Shown here in pieces: positions 24,867-33,361 of a stretch of 49,892 nucleotides of DNA. The notes below the pieces were generated by a model. It saw only the letters and a list, made by a program, of their open reading frames with translations, searched no databases and was not told the DNA's origin. Position 1 is the stretch's first letter; each line of letters begins with the position of its first letter. Origin of the DNA: an uncultured Nocardiaceae bacterium. Its GTDB lineage: Bacteria; Actinomycetota; Actinomycetes; Mycobacteriales; Mycobacteriaceae. The stretch lies in NCBI GenBank assembly GCA_936936565.1, contig CAKZIX010000147.1, positions 1 through 49,892 of the forward strand, given 5' to 3'. A program made the position numbers and the translations under genes.

Positions 24867-27134
24867 ATGCTCATGAGCGGACTCGCCCGTTTTGCCATTC
24901 GCGCGCCTCGCCGAATCATCGGCGGCGCCTTGCTCTTTCTCGTCATCGCGGGCATCTACGCCGCGCCCGCCACGTGGAAGCTCCCGGCCGGCGGGTTCGA
25001 CGTGCCGAATGCCGAATCCGCCCGCGCGGCACAGATTCTCGACGAGAAGTTCGGTGCCGGCGGCGCGTCCATCGTGTTCGCGGTCCGCGCCGAGTCCGGT
25101 GCCGACGGCGCTGCGGCCAAGGCCCGCGCCGCCGAGGTCACCGCGGCTCTGCAAGCGTCCCCGTACGCACGCCAGATGGTGTCGTACTGGACCACCCCGG
25201 CGCCGTTGAACACCTCGCTCGCCACGGCGGATCGGCGCACCGGACTCATCGCCGCTCGCATCGTCGGCAACGACAAGGAGTTCACCGGGCGTGCCTGGGA
25301 GGTCGCCGAGCAGGTCGTCGGCACCCGCGACGGCGTCACTGTGACGGCCGGCGGCGAGACCATGATCTACCGCGACATCTTCGATCAGGCCCGCAAAGAC
25401 CTGCTGCTGCTCGAGGCCGTGGCCATTCCGTTCACGTTCATCGCGCTCGTGTGGATCTTCGGCAGCGCGGTCGCTTCGCTGCTTCCGATCATCGTGTCGT
25501 TCTGCGCCATCGCCGGCACCTCCGCGGCCCTGTGGGCGATCTACAACATCACCGGATCGGTCTCGTTCTTTGCGCTGAACCTCGGCTCGGCGTTCTGCTT
25601 GGCAATGGCGGTCGACTACACGCTGTTCATCGTCAACCGCTATCGCGAGGAACGCGCGCGCGGGGTACCGCCCGAACGCGCGCTCACCATCACCATGCAC
25701 ACCGCTGGGCGCACCGTGGTGTACTCGGGCGCCACCATGGGCTTGATCATGGCCACGCTGCTCGTGTTCCCGCAGTACCTGTTCCGCTCCCTCGGGTATG
25801 CCGGGCTGTTCGCCGTGCTCACCGCCCTGGTCGGGGCGCTCGTGGTGGCGCCCGCGCTCATCGTCGTGCTCGGCGATCGCATCGACGCGTTCGACATCCG
25901 CAAGCCCATCCGGCGTCGATTCGGCCGGACCGAGGCCACCAATCGGGCACCGGAACAACAGTTTTGGTACAAGGTCGCCGTTTTCTCCATGCGCCGCGCG
26001 TGGGTCACCGTCCTGCTCATCGGCGCCCTGCTGCTCGCCCTCGGCTGGCCGCTGCTGGGCATGAAGATGGGTTTCCCCGACGATCGCCAGCTCGCCGGTT
26101 CGCAGTCGCGCACCACCGGCGACCTGCTGCGCACCGAGTTCCCGCAGAACAACCTCGGTTCCGTGCTGATCGTCATGCCCAGCGGCGTCGCCTCGCCGCG
26201 CGATGTCACCGACTACGCCCGCGAGCTGTCGAAGGTCGACGGCGTCACCGCCGTGTCGAGTCCGAACGGAATCTATGCGGCCGGCCGGTCCATCAGTGCC
26301 GCCACGTTCGACTCGGCCCTGATCGGAGATGCGGCGTACGTGTCGGTGTCGAGCAGCAAAGATCCGCTCAGCACCGCCGGCGAGCAGCAGTTGGCCGCAC
26401 TCAAGGAGGTGCCCGCCCCGGCACCGACGTTGTTCGGCGGATTCGCCCAGCGCAACGCCGACAATGTCGCCGGCATCACCGACCGCGTCCCGCTCGTGAT
26501 CACGCTCATCACGCTCATCACGTTCGCCCTCATCTTCCTGATGACCGGCAGCCTCGTGCTGCCGATCAAGGCCGTGCTGCTGAACGTCTTCTCGCTCAGC
26601 GCGGCACTCGGGGCGATGGTGTGGGTCTTCCAGGACGGAAACCTCGGTGGCCTCGGCACCACCGCAACCGGACTCACCATCGCGACCATCCCGCCGTTCG
26701 TGGCCTGTGTCGCCTACGGCCTGTCGATGGACTACGAGGTGTTCGTACTGTCCCGGATCCGGGAAGAGTGGGCGAAATCGGGCCGCACCGCAGCCGACAA
26801 CGAGCGCGCCGTCGCGCTCGGCATGGCGCGCACCGGCCGGATCGTCACCGCCGCCGCGGTCATCATGATCATCGTCTTTCTCGCGCTCAGCATCGGGAAC
26901 GTGGGATTCATGCGTGGCCTCGGGATCGGACTGGCGGTGGGTGTCGTCATCGATGCATTCGTCATCCGGACGCTGCTGGTACCGGCACTGATGAAGCTGT
27001 TCGCCACCGCCAACTGGTGGGCGCCCAAACCGATCGCCCGGTGGCACGAGCGGCGCGGCTTTGCCGAGTCCGACGACGCGCCCGAAGAACCACCGCGCGG
27101 AACCCAGCCCGACCGCGCCGAACTGGTGCACTGA
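24867..27134 (+). CDS. MMPL-family RND transporter
   Basis: This protein of about 755 residues has two repeats, each a periplasmic loop plus a group of hydrophobic helices. Helix 1 lies at about 15-35; further groups lie at about 175-340 and 535-700. The paired segments FCLAMAVDYTLFIVNRYREE and VAYGLSMDYEVFVLSRIREEW hold the Asp-Tyr pairs used for proton relay in MmpL proteins. The C terminus is short and cytosolic. MMPL proteins export lipids or siderophores with proton motive force. ATG 24867 was taken as start; ATG 24873 is equally possible. Position after the tRNA and SRPBCC genes suggests it exports the locus product. Confidence 0.9.
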   Translation: MLMSGLARFAIRAPRRIIGGALLFLVIAGIYAAPATWKLPAGGFDVPNAESARAAQILDEKFGAGGASIVFAVRAESGADGAAAKARAAEVTAALQASPYARQMVSYWTTPAPLNTSLATADRRTGLIAARIVGNDKEFTGRAWEVAEQVVGTRDGVTVTAGGETMIYRDIFDQARKDLLLLEAVAIPFTFIALVWIFGSAVASLLPIIVSFCAIAGTSAALWAIYNITGSVSFFALNLGSAFCLAMAVDYTLFIVNRYREERARGVPPERALTITMHTAGRTVVYSGATMGLIMATLLVFPQYLFRSLGYAGLFAVLTALVGALVVAPALIVVLGDRIDAFDIRKPIRRRFGRTEATNRAPEQQFWYKVAVFSMRRAWVTVLLIGALLLALGWPLLGMKMGFPDDRQLAGSQSRTTGDLLRTEFPQNNLGSVLIVMPSGVASPRDVTDYARELSKVDGVTAVSSPNGIYAAGRSISAATFDSALIGDAAYVSVSSSKDPLSTAGEQQLAALKEVPAPAPTLFGGFAQRNADNVAGITDRVPLVITLITLITFALIFLMTGSLVLPIKAVLLNVFSLSAALGAMVWVFQDGNLGGLGTTATGLTIATIPPFVACVAYGLSMDYEVFVLSRIREEWAKSGRTAADNERAVALGMARTGRIVTAAAVIMIIVFLALSIGNVGFMRGLGIGLAVGVVIDAFVIRTLLVPALMKLFATANWWAPKPIARWHERRGFAESDDAPEEPPRGTQPDRAELVH

Positions 27135-27153
27135 TCGACGGAAGGCCCCACCC

Positions 27154-27669
27154 ATGAACATCTCCCGCCACCGTCTGCGGCTGCTCGCCGTTGCCGCCAT
27201 CCTGCTCACTCCCGCTGTCGCGTCGTGCGGATCGGACACCGCCGAGACCGGAAACGCGGTGCGCTCGGCGACCGCCGCCGCGGAGGGCACGCCGGGAAAC
27301 TGCAAGCCCGGCAAGTATCCCGCCAGCCCCACCACCGACCAGCTCTCCGGGCTGCTCCAGCGCGGACTGGATCCGAACGTGCCTGCCCAGGAGAAGGTGC
27401 AGCTCGTGCAGGGCGCCGAGGGTGATCCGGGGTTCCTCGACCGAATCGGCGGTGCGTTGCGTGACTCCACCTTCTCCGCGCAGATCACCGGAGTCACCGA
27501 TTACTGCAACGGCAACGCGAACGCCGATGCGGTGCTCACCCTCTCCGGGCAGTCGACACCCAGCCAGGTCCCGCTCGTCGCAGACAATGGCGTGTGGAAA
27601 CTCGACAAGGCCTGGACGTGCGGGCTGGCGCGCCTACTGCAACAAGATTCGCCGATCTGCGCCGCATAG
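27154..27669 (+). CDS. Lipoprotein, MTB12-like C-terminal domain
   Basis: This 171-residue protein has a signal peptide and lipobox (TPAVASC, lipidated Cys25) and then a low-complexity linker. The C-terminal domain (LSGLLQRGLDPNVPAQEKVQLVQGAE; ITGVTDYCNGNANADAVLTLSG; WKLDKAWTC) has the pattern of the mycobacterial low-molecular-weight antigen MTB12/CFP2 family. GGAAGG precedes ATG 27154. It follows the MMPL gene by 19 bases, as MmpS-like accessory proteins often do, so it may assist export on the outer face of the membrane. Two Cys residues near the C terminus could form a disulphide. Confidence 0.7.
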   Translation: MNISRHRLRLLAVAAILLTPAVASCGSDTAETGNAVRSATAAAEGTPGNCKPGKYPASPTTDQLSGLLQRGLDPNVPAQEKVQLVQGAEGDPGFLDRIGGALRDSTFSAQITGVTDYCNGNANADAVLTLSGQSTPSQVPLVADNGVWKLDKAWTCGLARLLQQDSPICAA

Positions 27670-27690
27670 GCGGTCTTCTTCGTGGGCAGC

Positions 27691-28629
27691 TCAGCGGTAC
27701 GAACTGCGCGATCGCGACAGCACGCGGTCGCCATCGGACCGCGACTGGGTGCGCAGGTCGTATCGGGACGGCGCCGGATCGTCGGGGAAAGCGGCACGGT
27801 CGTCGCCGAGACCCCAGTCCCAGCTCGTTTTCGGCTGCCGCATCAACCCCTCGATGAACTCCTTGCGCTCCCCCATGAAAATCGAGTTCCCGAGCGCGCC
27901 GTCGATCGACGAACGCAGTTCGTCGCTCGGGCGCACGCCGAGTTCCTCGTTGAGTTCCTTTTGCGCATCCAGATACGACTGCACCGCCTCGGCGTGCCGG
28001 CCGGCCCGCCGCAGCGCAACGATGAGCTGGGTCCACAGCCGTTCGTTGAGCGGATCGTCGGTGATGAAGCGCCGCGCATTCTGGATGACATTGCTGGAGC
28101 AATTGAGGGCGAGCCAGGCATCCAGCAGCGTTTCGCGCGCAATTGCCCGCAGCCGAAACAGCTCGTCGGCGGCGGCCGAGCCGACCGCGCCGTCGACCAA
28201 GTCGACCAGCGCCCGGCTGCGCCACAGCGCAAGCGCCTCCTCCAGCATGGTCACGACGATCGACGGTGCCGCGGGGACGATCTTGAGCGCCGCTTCCACC
28301 TGGGTCACGAAACGATGCGCGTCGACGTTGCCACGGTCGATATCGAGACGGTAGCCGGACTGCGCCGTCGCGAGGATGTCGCCGTCCTGACACGTGATGC
28401 GCAGCCAGCGCCGCAGCCGGGCCATGTGCGCATGCAGTGCGTTCGTGGTGTTGCTCGTGGTCCGGAACAGGCCCAGCTCCTCGATCAGTTCGTCCCGGCT
28501 CACCGTCTCACCGGCACGCCAGGCCAGTATCACGAGAATGTGCCGGAGCTTTTCGCCGGGAAGGAATACCTCACCCTCGTCGCCATCGAGTCTCAAGTCT
28601 CCGAGAAACGCAACTCGCCTCAGTGTCAT
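27691..28629 (-). CDS. SARP-family transcriptional activator (winged helix + BTAD)
   Basis: This 312-residue protein has an N-terminal OmpR-like winged helix (LPGEKLRHILVILAWRAGETVSRDELIEELG, then NALHAHMARLRRWL and GYRLDI, about 15-97). A bacterial transcriptional activation domain follows (DAHRFVTQVEAAL to VQSYLDAQKELNEELGVRPSDELR, about 103-255), with a polar tail. This two-domain AfsR/SARP form without an NB-ARC part is the common pathway-specific activator of actinobacterial biosynthetic loci. GAGGAGC precedes ATG 28629. Direct repeats of 11-bp period in three promoters of the window are its probable sites. Confidence 0.88.
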   Translation of the reverse strand: MTLRRVAFLGDLRLDGDEGEVFLPGEKLRHILVILAWRAGETVSRDELIEELGLFRTTSNTTNALHAHMARLRRWLRITCQDGDILATAQSGYRLDIDRGNVDAHRFVTQVEAALKIVPAAPSIVVTMLEEALALWRSRALVDLVDGAVGSAAADELFRLRAIARETLLDAWLALNCSSNVIQNARRFITDDPLNERLWTQLIVALRRAGRHAEAVQSYLDAQKELNEELGVRPSDELRSSIDGALGNSIFMGERKEFIEGLMRQPKTSWDWGLGDDRAAFPDDPAPSRYDLRTQSRSDGDRVLSRSRSSYR

Positions 28630-29166
28630 TAAATGCTCCTCATCGATAAAAATAGCGTGCGGTGCCGAAAAGGGGTGGCGGATTGTGCGATCCCGGAAAT
28701 CGTATTGCTCTCCCTTCGGAGGAACGGCGAAACTACGAATGCAACAAGAATTACGCCAAAAAGGTGATGCGGCGCAGTTTCCGTGCGCGAATTCGGGGAC
28801 GCGGCCGACTAGGTCAGTTCGGCCTGGTACGTGCGCATACTGCCCCCTTCGCGCGATGCGGAACAATTTCCGCGCCCAACATGAATACGGCGTCACATTC
28901 CTGCCAGGAACACCCTTGTTCCGACGAAGGATATTGCGAACGCCCCTACCCGCCGGTAGTCCAGCGGCGTTGATCCGTAGATTACGGATATCGCGCGGAT
29001 AGTGTCAAGAGTCACAGCAAACCCGGCGAACCCCTAATAATCAAAACCATTCGAATAGGGGTTGCGCGTTTTCCGGGGTATTCGAATAAGGGGTTGCAAC
29101 TTGTCGCCCGTCGTGACATAGGGGCTCGACGCGCGGTGTGGGAGGAAGGTCATCTAGACTCGCTAC
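28630..29166. other. Intergenic region between the SARP gene and the nitrobindin-like operon
   Basis: This stretch of 537 bases is visibly more AT-rich than its surroundings, and no frame with normal codon use is visible in it. It holds the SARP promoter, a 13-base palindrome TTCCTGCCAGGAA at 28898-28910, two GGGGTTGC repeats (separate entry), and at its right end a TAGACT hexamer (29155-29160) seven bases before GTG 29167, the spacing of a leaderless start. Confidence 0.6.
29049..29097. repeat. Direct repeat ATTCGAATA(A)GGGGTTGC, two copies
   Basis: ATTCGAATAGGGGTTGC at 29049-29065 and ATTCGAATAAGGGGTTGC at 29080-29097, with starts 31 bases apart, each with a TTCGAA palindrome core. AACCCCTA at about 29029-29036 can pair with the TAGGGGTT of the first copy. 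The pair lies 70-120 bases upstream of the small membrane peptide gene and may be an operator; no regulator is identified. Confidence 0.5.
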
Positions 29167-29265
29167 GTGGTCCTCTTCTTCGAAATCCTGCTCGGGGCAG
29201 CGTCTGCGCTGATCGCGTGGTTCGGCCTGTACGTCATCTACCGCTTGGTCACCGACAAGTCGTGA
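29167..29265 (+). CDS. 32-residue single-helix membrane peptide
   Basis: A 33-codon frame (GTG to TGA) encodes one hydrophobic helix (LFFEILLGAASALIAWFGLYVIY) followed by a short basic-polar tail. The stop overlaps the GTG start of the nitrobindin-like gene (GTGA), which supports translation of both from one mRNA. TAGACT at 29155-29160 places a transcription start at or near the GTG, that is, a leaderless mRNA. Function is unknown; it may anchor a partner or control translation of the next gene. Confidence 0.6.
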   Translation: MVLFFEILLGAASALIAWFGLYVIYRLVTDKS

Positions 29266-29936
29266 GCGAGCCGGATCGGGCCGAGCACCGCAACGGCACG
29301 CCGGCCACTGCCGACAGCGGGACCGATGCCGTCGCCGGGGCCGCCGAACGCGCAAAAAGCACCGGAGTGCGCAATATTCCGGTCCTCCCGGACCTACCGG
29401 TCCCGGTGGACACCGCGAACCTGCGCGAGGGACCGGACCTGCATCCAGGGCTGCTCGCCCTGCTGCCGATGGTCGGCGTCTGGCGTGGCACCGGTGAAGG
29501 GCACGAACCGTCGGTCGGCGATTACCACTTCGGCCAGCAGATCGTCGTCTCGCACGACGGTGCGAACTACCTTTCCTGGGAGTCGCGCACCTGGGTGCTC
29601 GACGATGCCGGCGCCTACGTCGAACCCGACCTGCGCGAATCCGGGTTCTGGCGGGTCAGCGGAGATCCCCGCGACGAGTCCGAGCAGCTCGAATTCCTGC
29701 TCGCGCACGCCTGCGGTGTCGTCGAGTTGTATTACGGCCACGCGCGCAACCAGTCCTCCTGGGAGGTCGCGACCGACGTCGTGATCCGCAGCCAGTCCGG
29801 GGCGGTCGTCGGCGGCGCCAAGCGGCTCTACGGCATCGTCGAGGGCGGCGACCTCGCCTACGTAGAGGAACGCATCACCGGCGACGGCGACCTGCGCCCG
29901 CGCCTGTCGGCGCGCTTGCAGCGCTACATCGGCTGA
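29262..29936 (+). CDS. Ferric-nitrobindin-like (FABP/UPF0678 family) protein
   Basis: This 224-residue protein has a disordered N terminus of about 60 residues. A ten-stranded barrel pattern follows, starting with the family motif GxWxGxG as GVWRGTG at about 72-78, and continuing with YLSWESRTWV, GFWRVSG, VVELYYGHA and LYGIVEGGDLAYVEE. Nitrobindins bind haem through a His just before the C-terminal LSARLxR segment. Here the segment reads LRPRLSARLQR with Arg where the His is expected, as in the actinobacterial members considered non-haem nitrobindin-like. Fatty acid or other hydrophobic ligand binding is possible. GTG 29262 overlaps the preceding small gene. Confidence 0.85.
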   Translation: MSEPDRAEHRNGTPATADSGTDAVAGAAERAKSTGVRNIPVLPDLPVPVDTANLREGPDLHPGLLALLPMVGVWRGTGEGHEPSVGDYHFGQQIVVSHDGANYLSWESRTWVLDDAGAYVEPDLRESGFWRVSGDPRDESEQLEFLLAHACGVVELYYGHARNQSSWEVATDVVIRSQSGAVVGGAKRLYGIVEGGDLAYVEERITGDGDLRPRLSARLQRYIG

Positions 29937-29943
29937 CGGCAAC

Positions 29944-30024
29944 GGCCCCCGAGCCGTATCCGTGCGTGGCGACGCGCCAACTGCACGGATCCTGGATCGG
30001 ACAAGACCCAGGGGCTCGGGGGCC
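29944..30024. other. 81-base three-way-junction inverted-repeat structure between convergent genes
   Basis: An outer stem GGCCCCCGAGCC (29944-29955) pairs with GGCTCGGGGGCC (30013-30024). Inside it are two more stems. The first is ATCCGTGC (29958-29965) / GCACGGAT (29983-29990), capped by TGGCG-ACG-CGCCA. The second is CCTGG (29991-29995) / CCAGG (30008-30012). All stems are perfect. It lies between the stops of the nitrobindin-like and cydDC genes, so it may act as a bidirectional terminator. The branched form is more elaborate than a terminator needs and could be a structured RNA. Confidence 0.6.
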
Positions 30025-30115
30025 GGGTAGCTGCCTGGGATTCGCCAGCGCATCGCGCCGAAGGTGATCCCTCGTCAGCAAGGGCTAGCGGACAGCCACC
30101 TCACGTGTCCTGGAA

Positions 30116-33100
30116 TTACTCAACTTGGACCACCTCCTTCCTTGTGTACGCACCAACGTACGCACCGGGTTCGGTGGCGGCAAACGAATTTCCCAGCAGC
30201 GGAAAACCGTCGGGCCGCGGCAGCGAAACGACGTGGTCCGCACCATGATTCGGCGGTAACTGGTGGGTGACCACGACTACCGTGCGGCCCGGTTCGACGA
30301 GTCCGGACGTCCGGTCGAGCAGGGCCCGCAGCAGCGCGGCGCCGTCGGCGGCATCCATGTGCTCGGTCGGCTCGTCGAGCAGCAGCACGTCGGTGGGCGT
30401 GACGAGCGCACGCGCGAGCAACAGCCGCCGCCGCTGACCGCCCGACAGGCCCGCCGCGCCGCCGACGAGCAGCCGGTCCACCTGGAGGTCCAGCCCGACG
30501 CGGGCGCACACGTCGGCGGCCTGCTCGTGGGTGAGGTCGCCGCGGCCGACCCGCAGGTTCTCGAGCACGGTCGTCGCGAAGACGTGCGCATCCTCGGCAA
30601 AGAACGTGCCCGGCAGCCGGCGCAGCAACGTGGTCTTGCCGGATCCGCTGGGCCCCACCACGGCAATGCGGGCGCCGGGTGCGGGCGTCCAGTCCAACGG
30701 TGCGGGCGGCGCCGCGTCCGCGTCCAGCAGCTCCACGATCCGTTCGGCCGAGGCGCGGGCGCGCACCAGGCTCAGCATCGCGGCGGGCATCGCGGCGACC
30801 GCTTCGAACGCGGCCAGCGGCACGAGCACCAGAATCGCCAGGCCCATCGGACTGGCCGGTGTCGTCGCCGCGACCAACAGGGCCACCAGCACCGCGATGC
30901 CGGTGCCCAGCGGCACCGCGACGCCGGCGAACGCGGCGGCCGGTGCGGCCCGGTCTTCGGCGGCGACGGCGACATCGGCGGCGCCGGCCGCACCGGCCGC
31001 GACGTCGTCGAGACGGCCGGCCACCCGCAGCTCTGCGGAGTGCTCCAAGGCGGTGGCCACATGCTCGTCGTACTCCGCGCGCGCCGTTGCCGCGGCGCGT
31101 TCGGCGTCTCGCACCGAGCGCGAGTACCACACGGGGACAACAACTCCGGCGACGATCAGGCAGCCCGCCAGCACGCCGGCGGCGAGTGGGGCGATCGTCG
31201 CGACGATCACGACGGCGGCACCGGAAACGAGCACCCCAACCGCCATCGGCACGATCGCGCGGACCACGACCGCGGCAACCGTGTCCACGTCCTCGCCGGT
31301 GCGGGTGAACAGGCTGCCGCTGCGCAACGCGGTGACGGCGTCCGAGCGCGCCAGCGCCTCGTAGATGCGCACCCGGGCGCTCGTCGCCGCCCGAAATGCC
31401 GTGTCGTGACTGAGCAGTCGTTCCAGGTACCGACACAATCCGCGCGAAATACCCAGCGCGCGAACCGAAACCACGGCGACGGTCAGGTCCAGCACCGGCG
31501 GCATCTGCCAGGCCCGCGCGATCAGCCACGCGGCGACGGTGGCCAGCGCGAGCGCACTGCCGAGGGCGGCCGCACCCGCCACGATCGCCGCGGCGACCCG
31601 CCCTGGGCGCAGCTCCAGCAGGGACAGGACGCGACGCAGCGGGTCCTGTCCGCGTGCGGTGCCCAGCGATTCGGCACGCCGCGACCGGCACCGCTCGCTC
31701 GGGTCCGCGAACGTGCGCCCCGCCGCGGCCGCCGGGCGTGCCGCCGCACTGGCAGGCATCCCCGGCCAACCGGACACCGGGTCGGTAGCAGGACCCGAAA
31801 CATCTTGTTTATCAGTCGATTTCAGCTCGAGCACCACGTCGGCCCGGGCCAGCACGCTCGGGCGGTGCGCCACGACCACCACCGTCGCGCCGGTGTCGGC
31901 CAGTGCGCGCAACGAATCCAGCACCGTCACTTCGCTTTCGGCGTCGAGATGCGCCGTGGGTTCGTCGAGCAGCAGAATCGGGCGCGCACTGGCGAGCACG
32001 CGGGTCAGCGCCAGGCGCTGCCGCTCCCCCAGCGACAGCCGGTGCGCCGCGGCATCCCAGCCCGCCGCGAGGGTATCCAGCACCCGGTCGAATCCCGTTG
32101 CCGCACAAGCGGTATCCAGGTCGCCGCCGAGCGGTCCGAAGAGTTCGAGGTTGTCACGCAGCGTGCCGGGCACCAGTGCCGGGCGCTGCGGCAGCCAGCC
32201 CACCTGGGACCACCACCAGCGCAAGTCCACGTCGCCGACCGGAATTCCGCCGACGGTCGCGCCGGCGGCCGCCTCCGTGGGCAGCAAGCCCAGGACCCCC
32301 AGCAACGCAGTCGATTTCCCGACACCGTTGGGCCCGGTCAGGACCGTCAATCGGCCCGGCTCGAAGCAGCCCACCCCCGGCACGTCCAGCACGAAATCCG
32401 GCACCCGCGCGGAGCCGACGGGGCGGGCCGCGACCGTGTCCAGCACGTCGAACGCCAGGTCGGCGGCGGCCTTGCCGTCCTGGGCCGCATGGAATTTCTC
32501 ACCGACGGCACGCAGCGGGAAGTACACCTCGGGCGCCAGGATGAGCGCGAGCAGACCGGCTTCGAGCGCCATGTCGCCGAACACCAGCCGCAACCCGATG
32601 CTGACCGCCACGAGCGCAACACACAGCGTCGCAAGCATTTCCAGTACCATCGAGGACAGGAACGCGATCCGCAGCACGCCCATCGCGGTGCGCCGATGCC
32701 GCTGTCCCAGCGTCGCGATCCGGGCTTGCGGGCCCTGCTCGCGCCCGAGCGCGCGCAAGGTGGGCAGCCCGGCGAGCAGATCGAGCAGCTGACCCGACAG
32801 CGTCGCCATGGCCTGCAGCGAACGCTGGGAGCGCCCGCGCGTCAGCAATCCGATGAGCACCATGAAGATCGGAATCAGAGGCAGCGTCCCCGCCACGATG
32901 AACGCGGAGGTGAGGTCCGCCCAGGCGATGACCGCGAGCAGGGCCGGCGGTGTGACCACCGTGAGCAACAGGGCCGGAATATAGCCCGACAGATAGGGTT
33001 TCAGCCCGGCGAGCCCCCGGGTCAGCACGGTCACAAGCTCGTCGCGGCGCGCCTCCAGCTGCCGCGGCGGCAGCTGGACGGCGGCGGCGAGCACGTCGCG

Positions 33101-33361
33101 TTCGAGATCGGCGACGACCCGCGCGGCGGCACGGTGGGCGAGGCGGCCCTGCACCCAGGTCGCGGCCACCCGCACGCCGACGGCCAGCCCCAGCCACCAC
33201 AGCGACCAACCGGTGTCACCGGTGATCAGCGCCGTGAGGTTGTGCGCGATCAGCAACGCGCACACCACGATTGCCGCCGCCGACAGTGCCGACAAGGCCA
33301 CCGAGGCCAGGATGTAGCCACGCGCCGGTCGCGAGTGCCGCCACAGCCGTGGGTCGATCAT
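30116..33361 (-). CDS. cydDC: Fused CydD-CydC ABC transporter for cytochrome bd assembly
   Basis: This protein of about 1081 residues is two complete ABC exporter half-transporters in one chain. The first has six hydrophobic helices, Walker A TGPNGVGKST (about 342) and signature LSLGERQRL with LLLDEPTAHLD. A linker of about 60 residues rich in Ala and Pro follows. The second half has Walker A VGPSGSGKTT (about 902), LSGGQRRRL and LLLDEPTEHMD. CydDC exports thiols (glutathione/cysteine in E. coli) and is needed to assemble haem into cytochrome bd. ATG 33361 overlaps the cydB stop (ATGA). The fused form is common in some actinobacteria, while mycobacteria keep two genes. Confidence 0.92.
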   Translation of the reverse strand: MIDPRLWRHSRPARGYILASVALSALSAAAIVVCALLIAHNLTALITGDTGWSLWWLGLAVGVRVAATWVQGRLAHRAAARVVADLERDVLAAAVQLPPRQLEARRDELVTVLTRGLAGLKPYLSGYIPALLLTVVTPPALLAVIAWADLTSAFIVAGTLPLIPIFMVLIGLLTRGRSQRSLQAMATLSGQLLDLLAGLPTLRALGREQGPQARIATLGQRHRRTAMGVLRIAFLSSMVLEMLATLCVALVAVSIGLRLVFGDMALEAGLLALILAPEVYFPLRAVGEKFHAAQDGKAAADLAFDVLDTVAARPVGSARVPDFVLDVPGVGCFEPGRLTVLTGPNGVGKSTALLGVLGLLPTEAAAGATVGGIPVGDVDLRWWWSQVGWLPQRPALVPGTLRDNLELFGPLGGDLDTACAATGFDRVLDTLAAGWDAAAHRLSLGERQRLALTRVLASARPILLLDEPTAHLDAESEVTVLDSLRALADTGATVVVVAHRPSVLARADVVLELKSTDKQDVSGPATDPVSGWPGMPASAAARPAAAAGRTFADPSERCRSRRAESLGTARGQDPLRRVLSLLELRPGRVAAAIVAGAAALGSALALATVAAWLIARAWQMPPVLDLTVAVVSVRALGISRGLCRYLERLLSHDTAFRAATSARVRIYEALARSDAVTALRSGSLFTRTGEDVDTVAAVVVRAIVPMAVGVLVSGAAVVIVATIAPLAAGVLAGCLIVAGVVVPVWYSRSVRDAERAAATARAEYDEHVATALEHSAELRVAGRLDDVAAGAAGAADVAVAAEDRAAPAAAFAGVAVPLGTGIAVLVALLVAATTPASPMGLAILVLVPLAAFEAVAAMPAAMLSLVRARASAERIVELLDADAAPPAPLDWTPAPGARIAVVGPSGSGKTTLLRRLPGTFFAEDAHVFATTVLENLRVGRGDLTHEQAADVCARVGLDLQVDRLLVGGAAGLSGGQRRRLLLARALVTPTDVLLLDEPTEHMDAADGAALLRALLDRTSGLVEPGRTVVVVTHQLPPNHGADHVVSLPRPDGFPLLGNSFAATEPGAYVGAYTRKEVVQVE

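Noticed and set aside
24762..27497. Very long open frame on the minus strand (about 900 codons)
   Set aside because: It lies opposite the MMPL gene, has Arg/Gly/His/Asp-rich composition without any domain, and is the usual GC-rich antisense shadow.
29944..30024. Known riboswitch class
   Set aside because: No conserved riboswitch core is visible and the element lies between two convergent gene ends, not upstream of a start.
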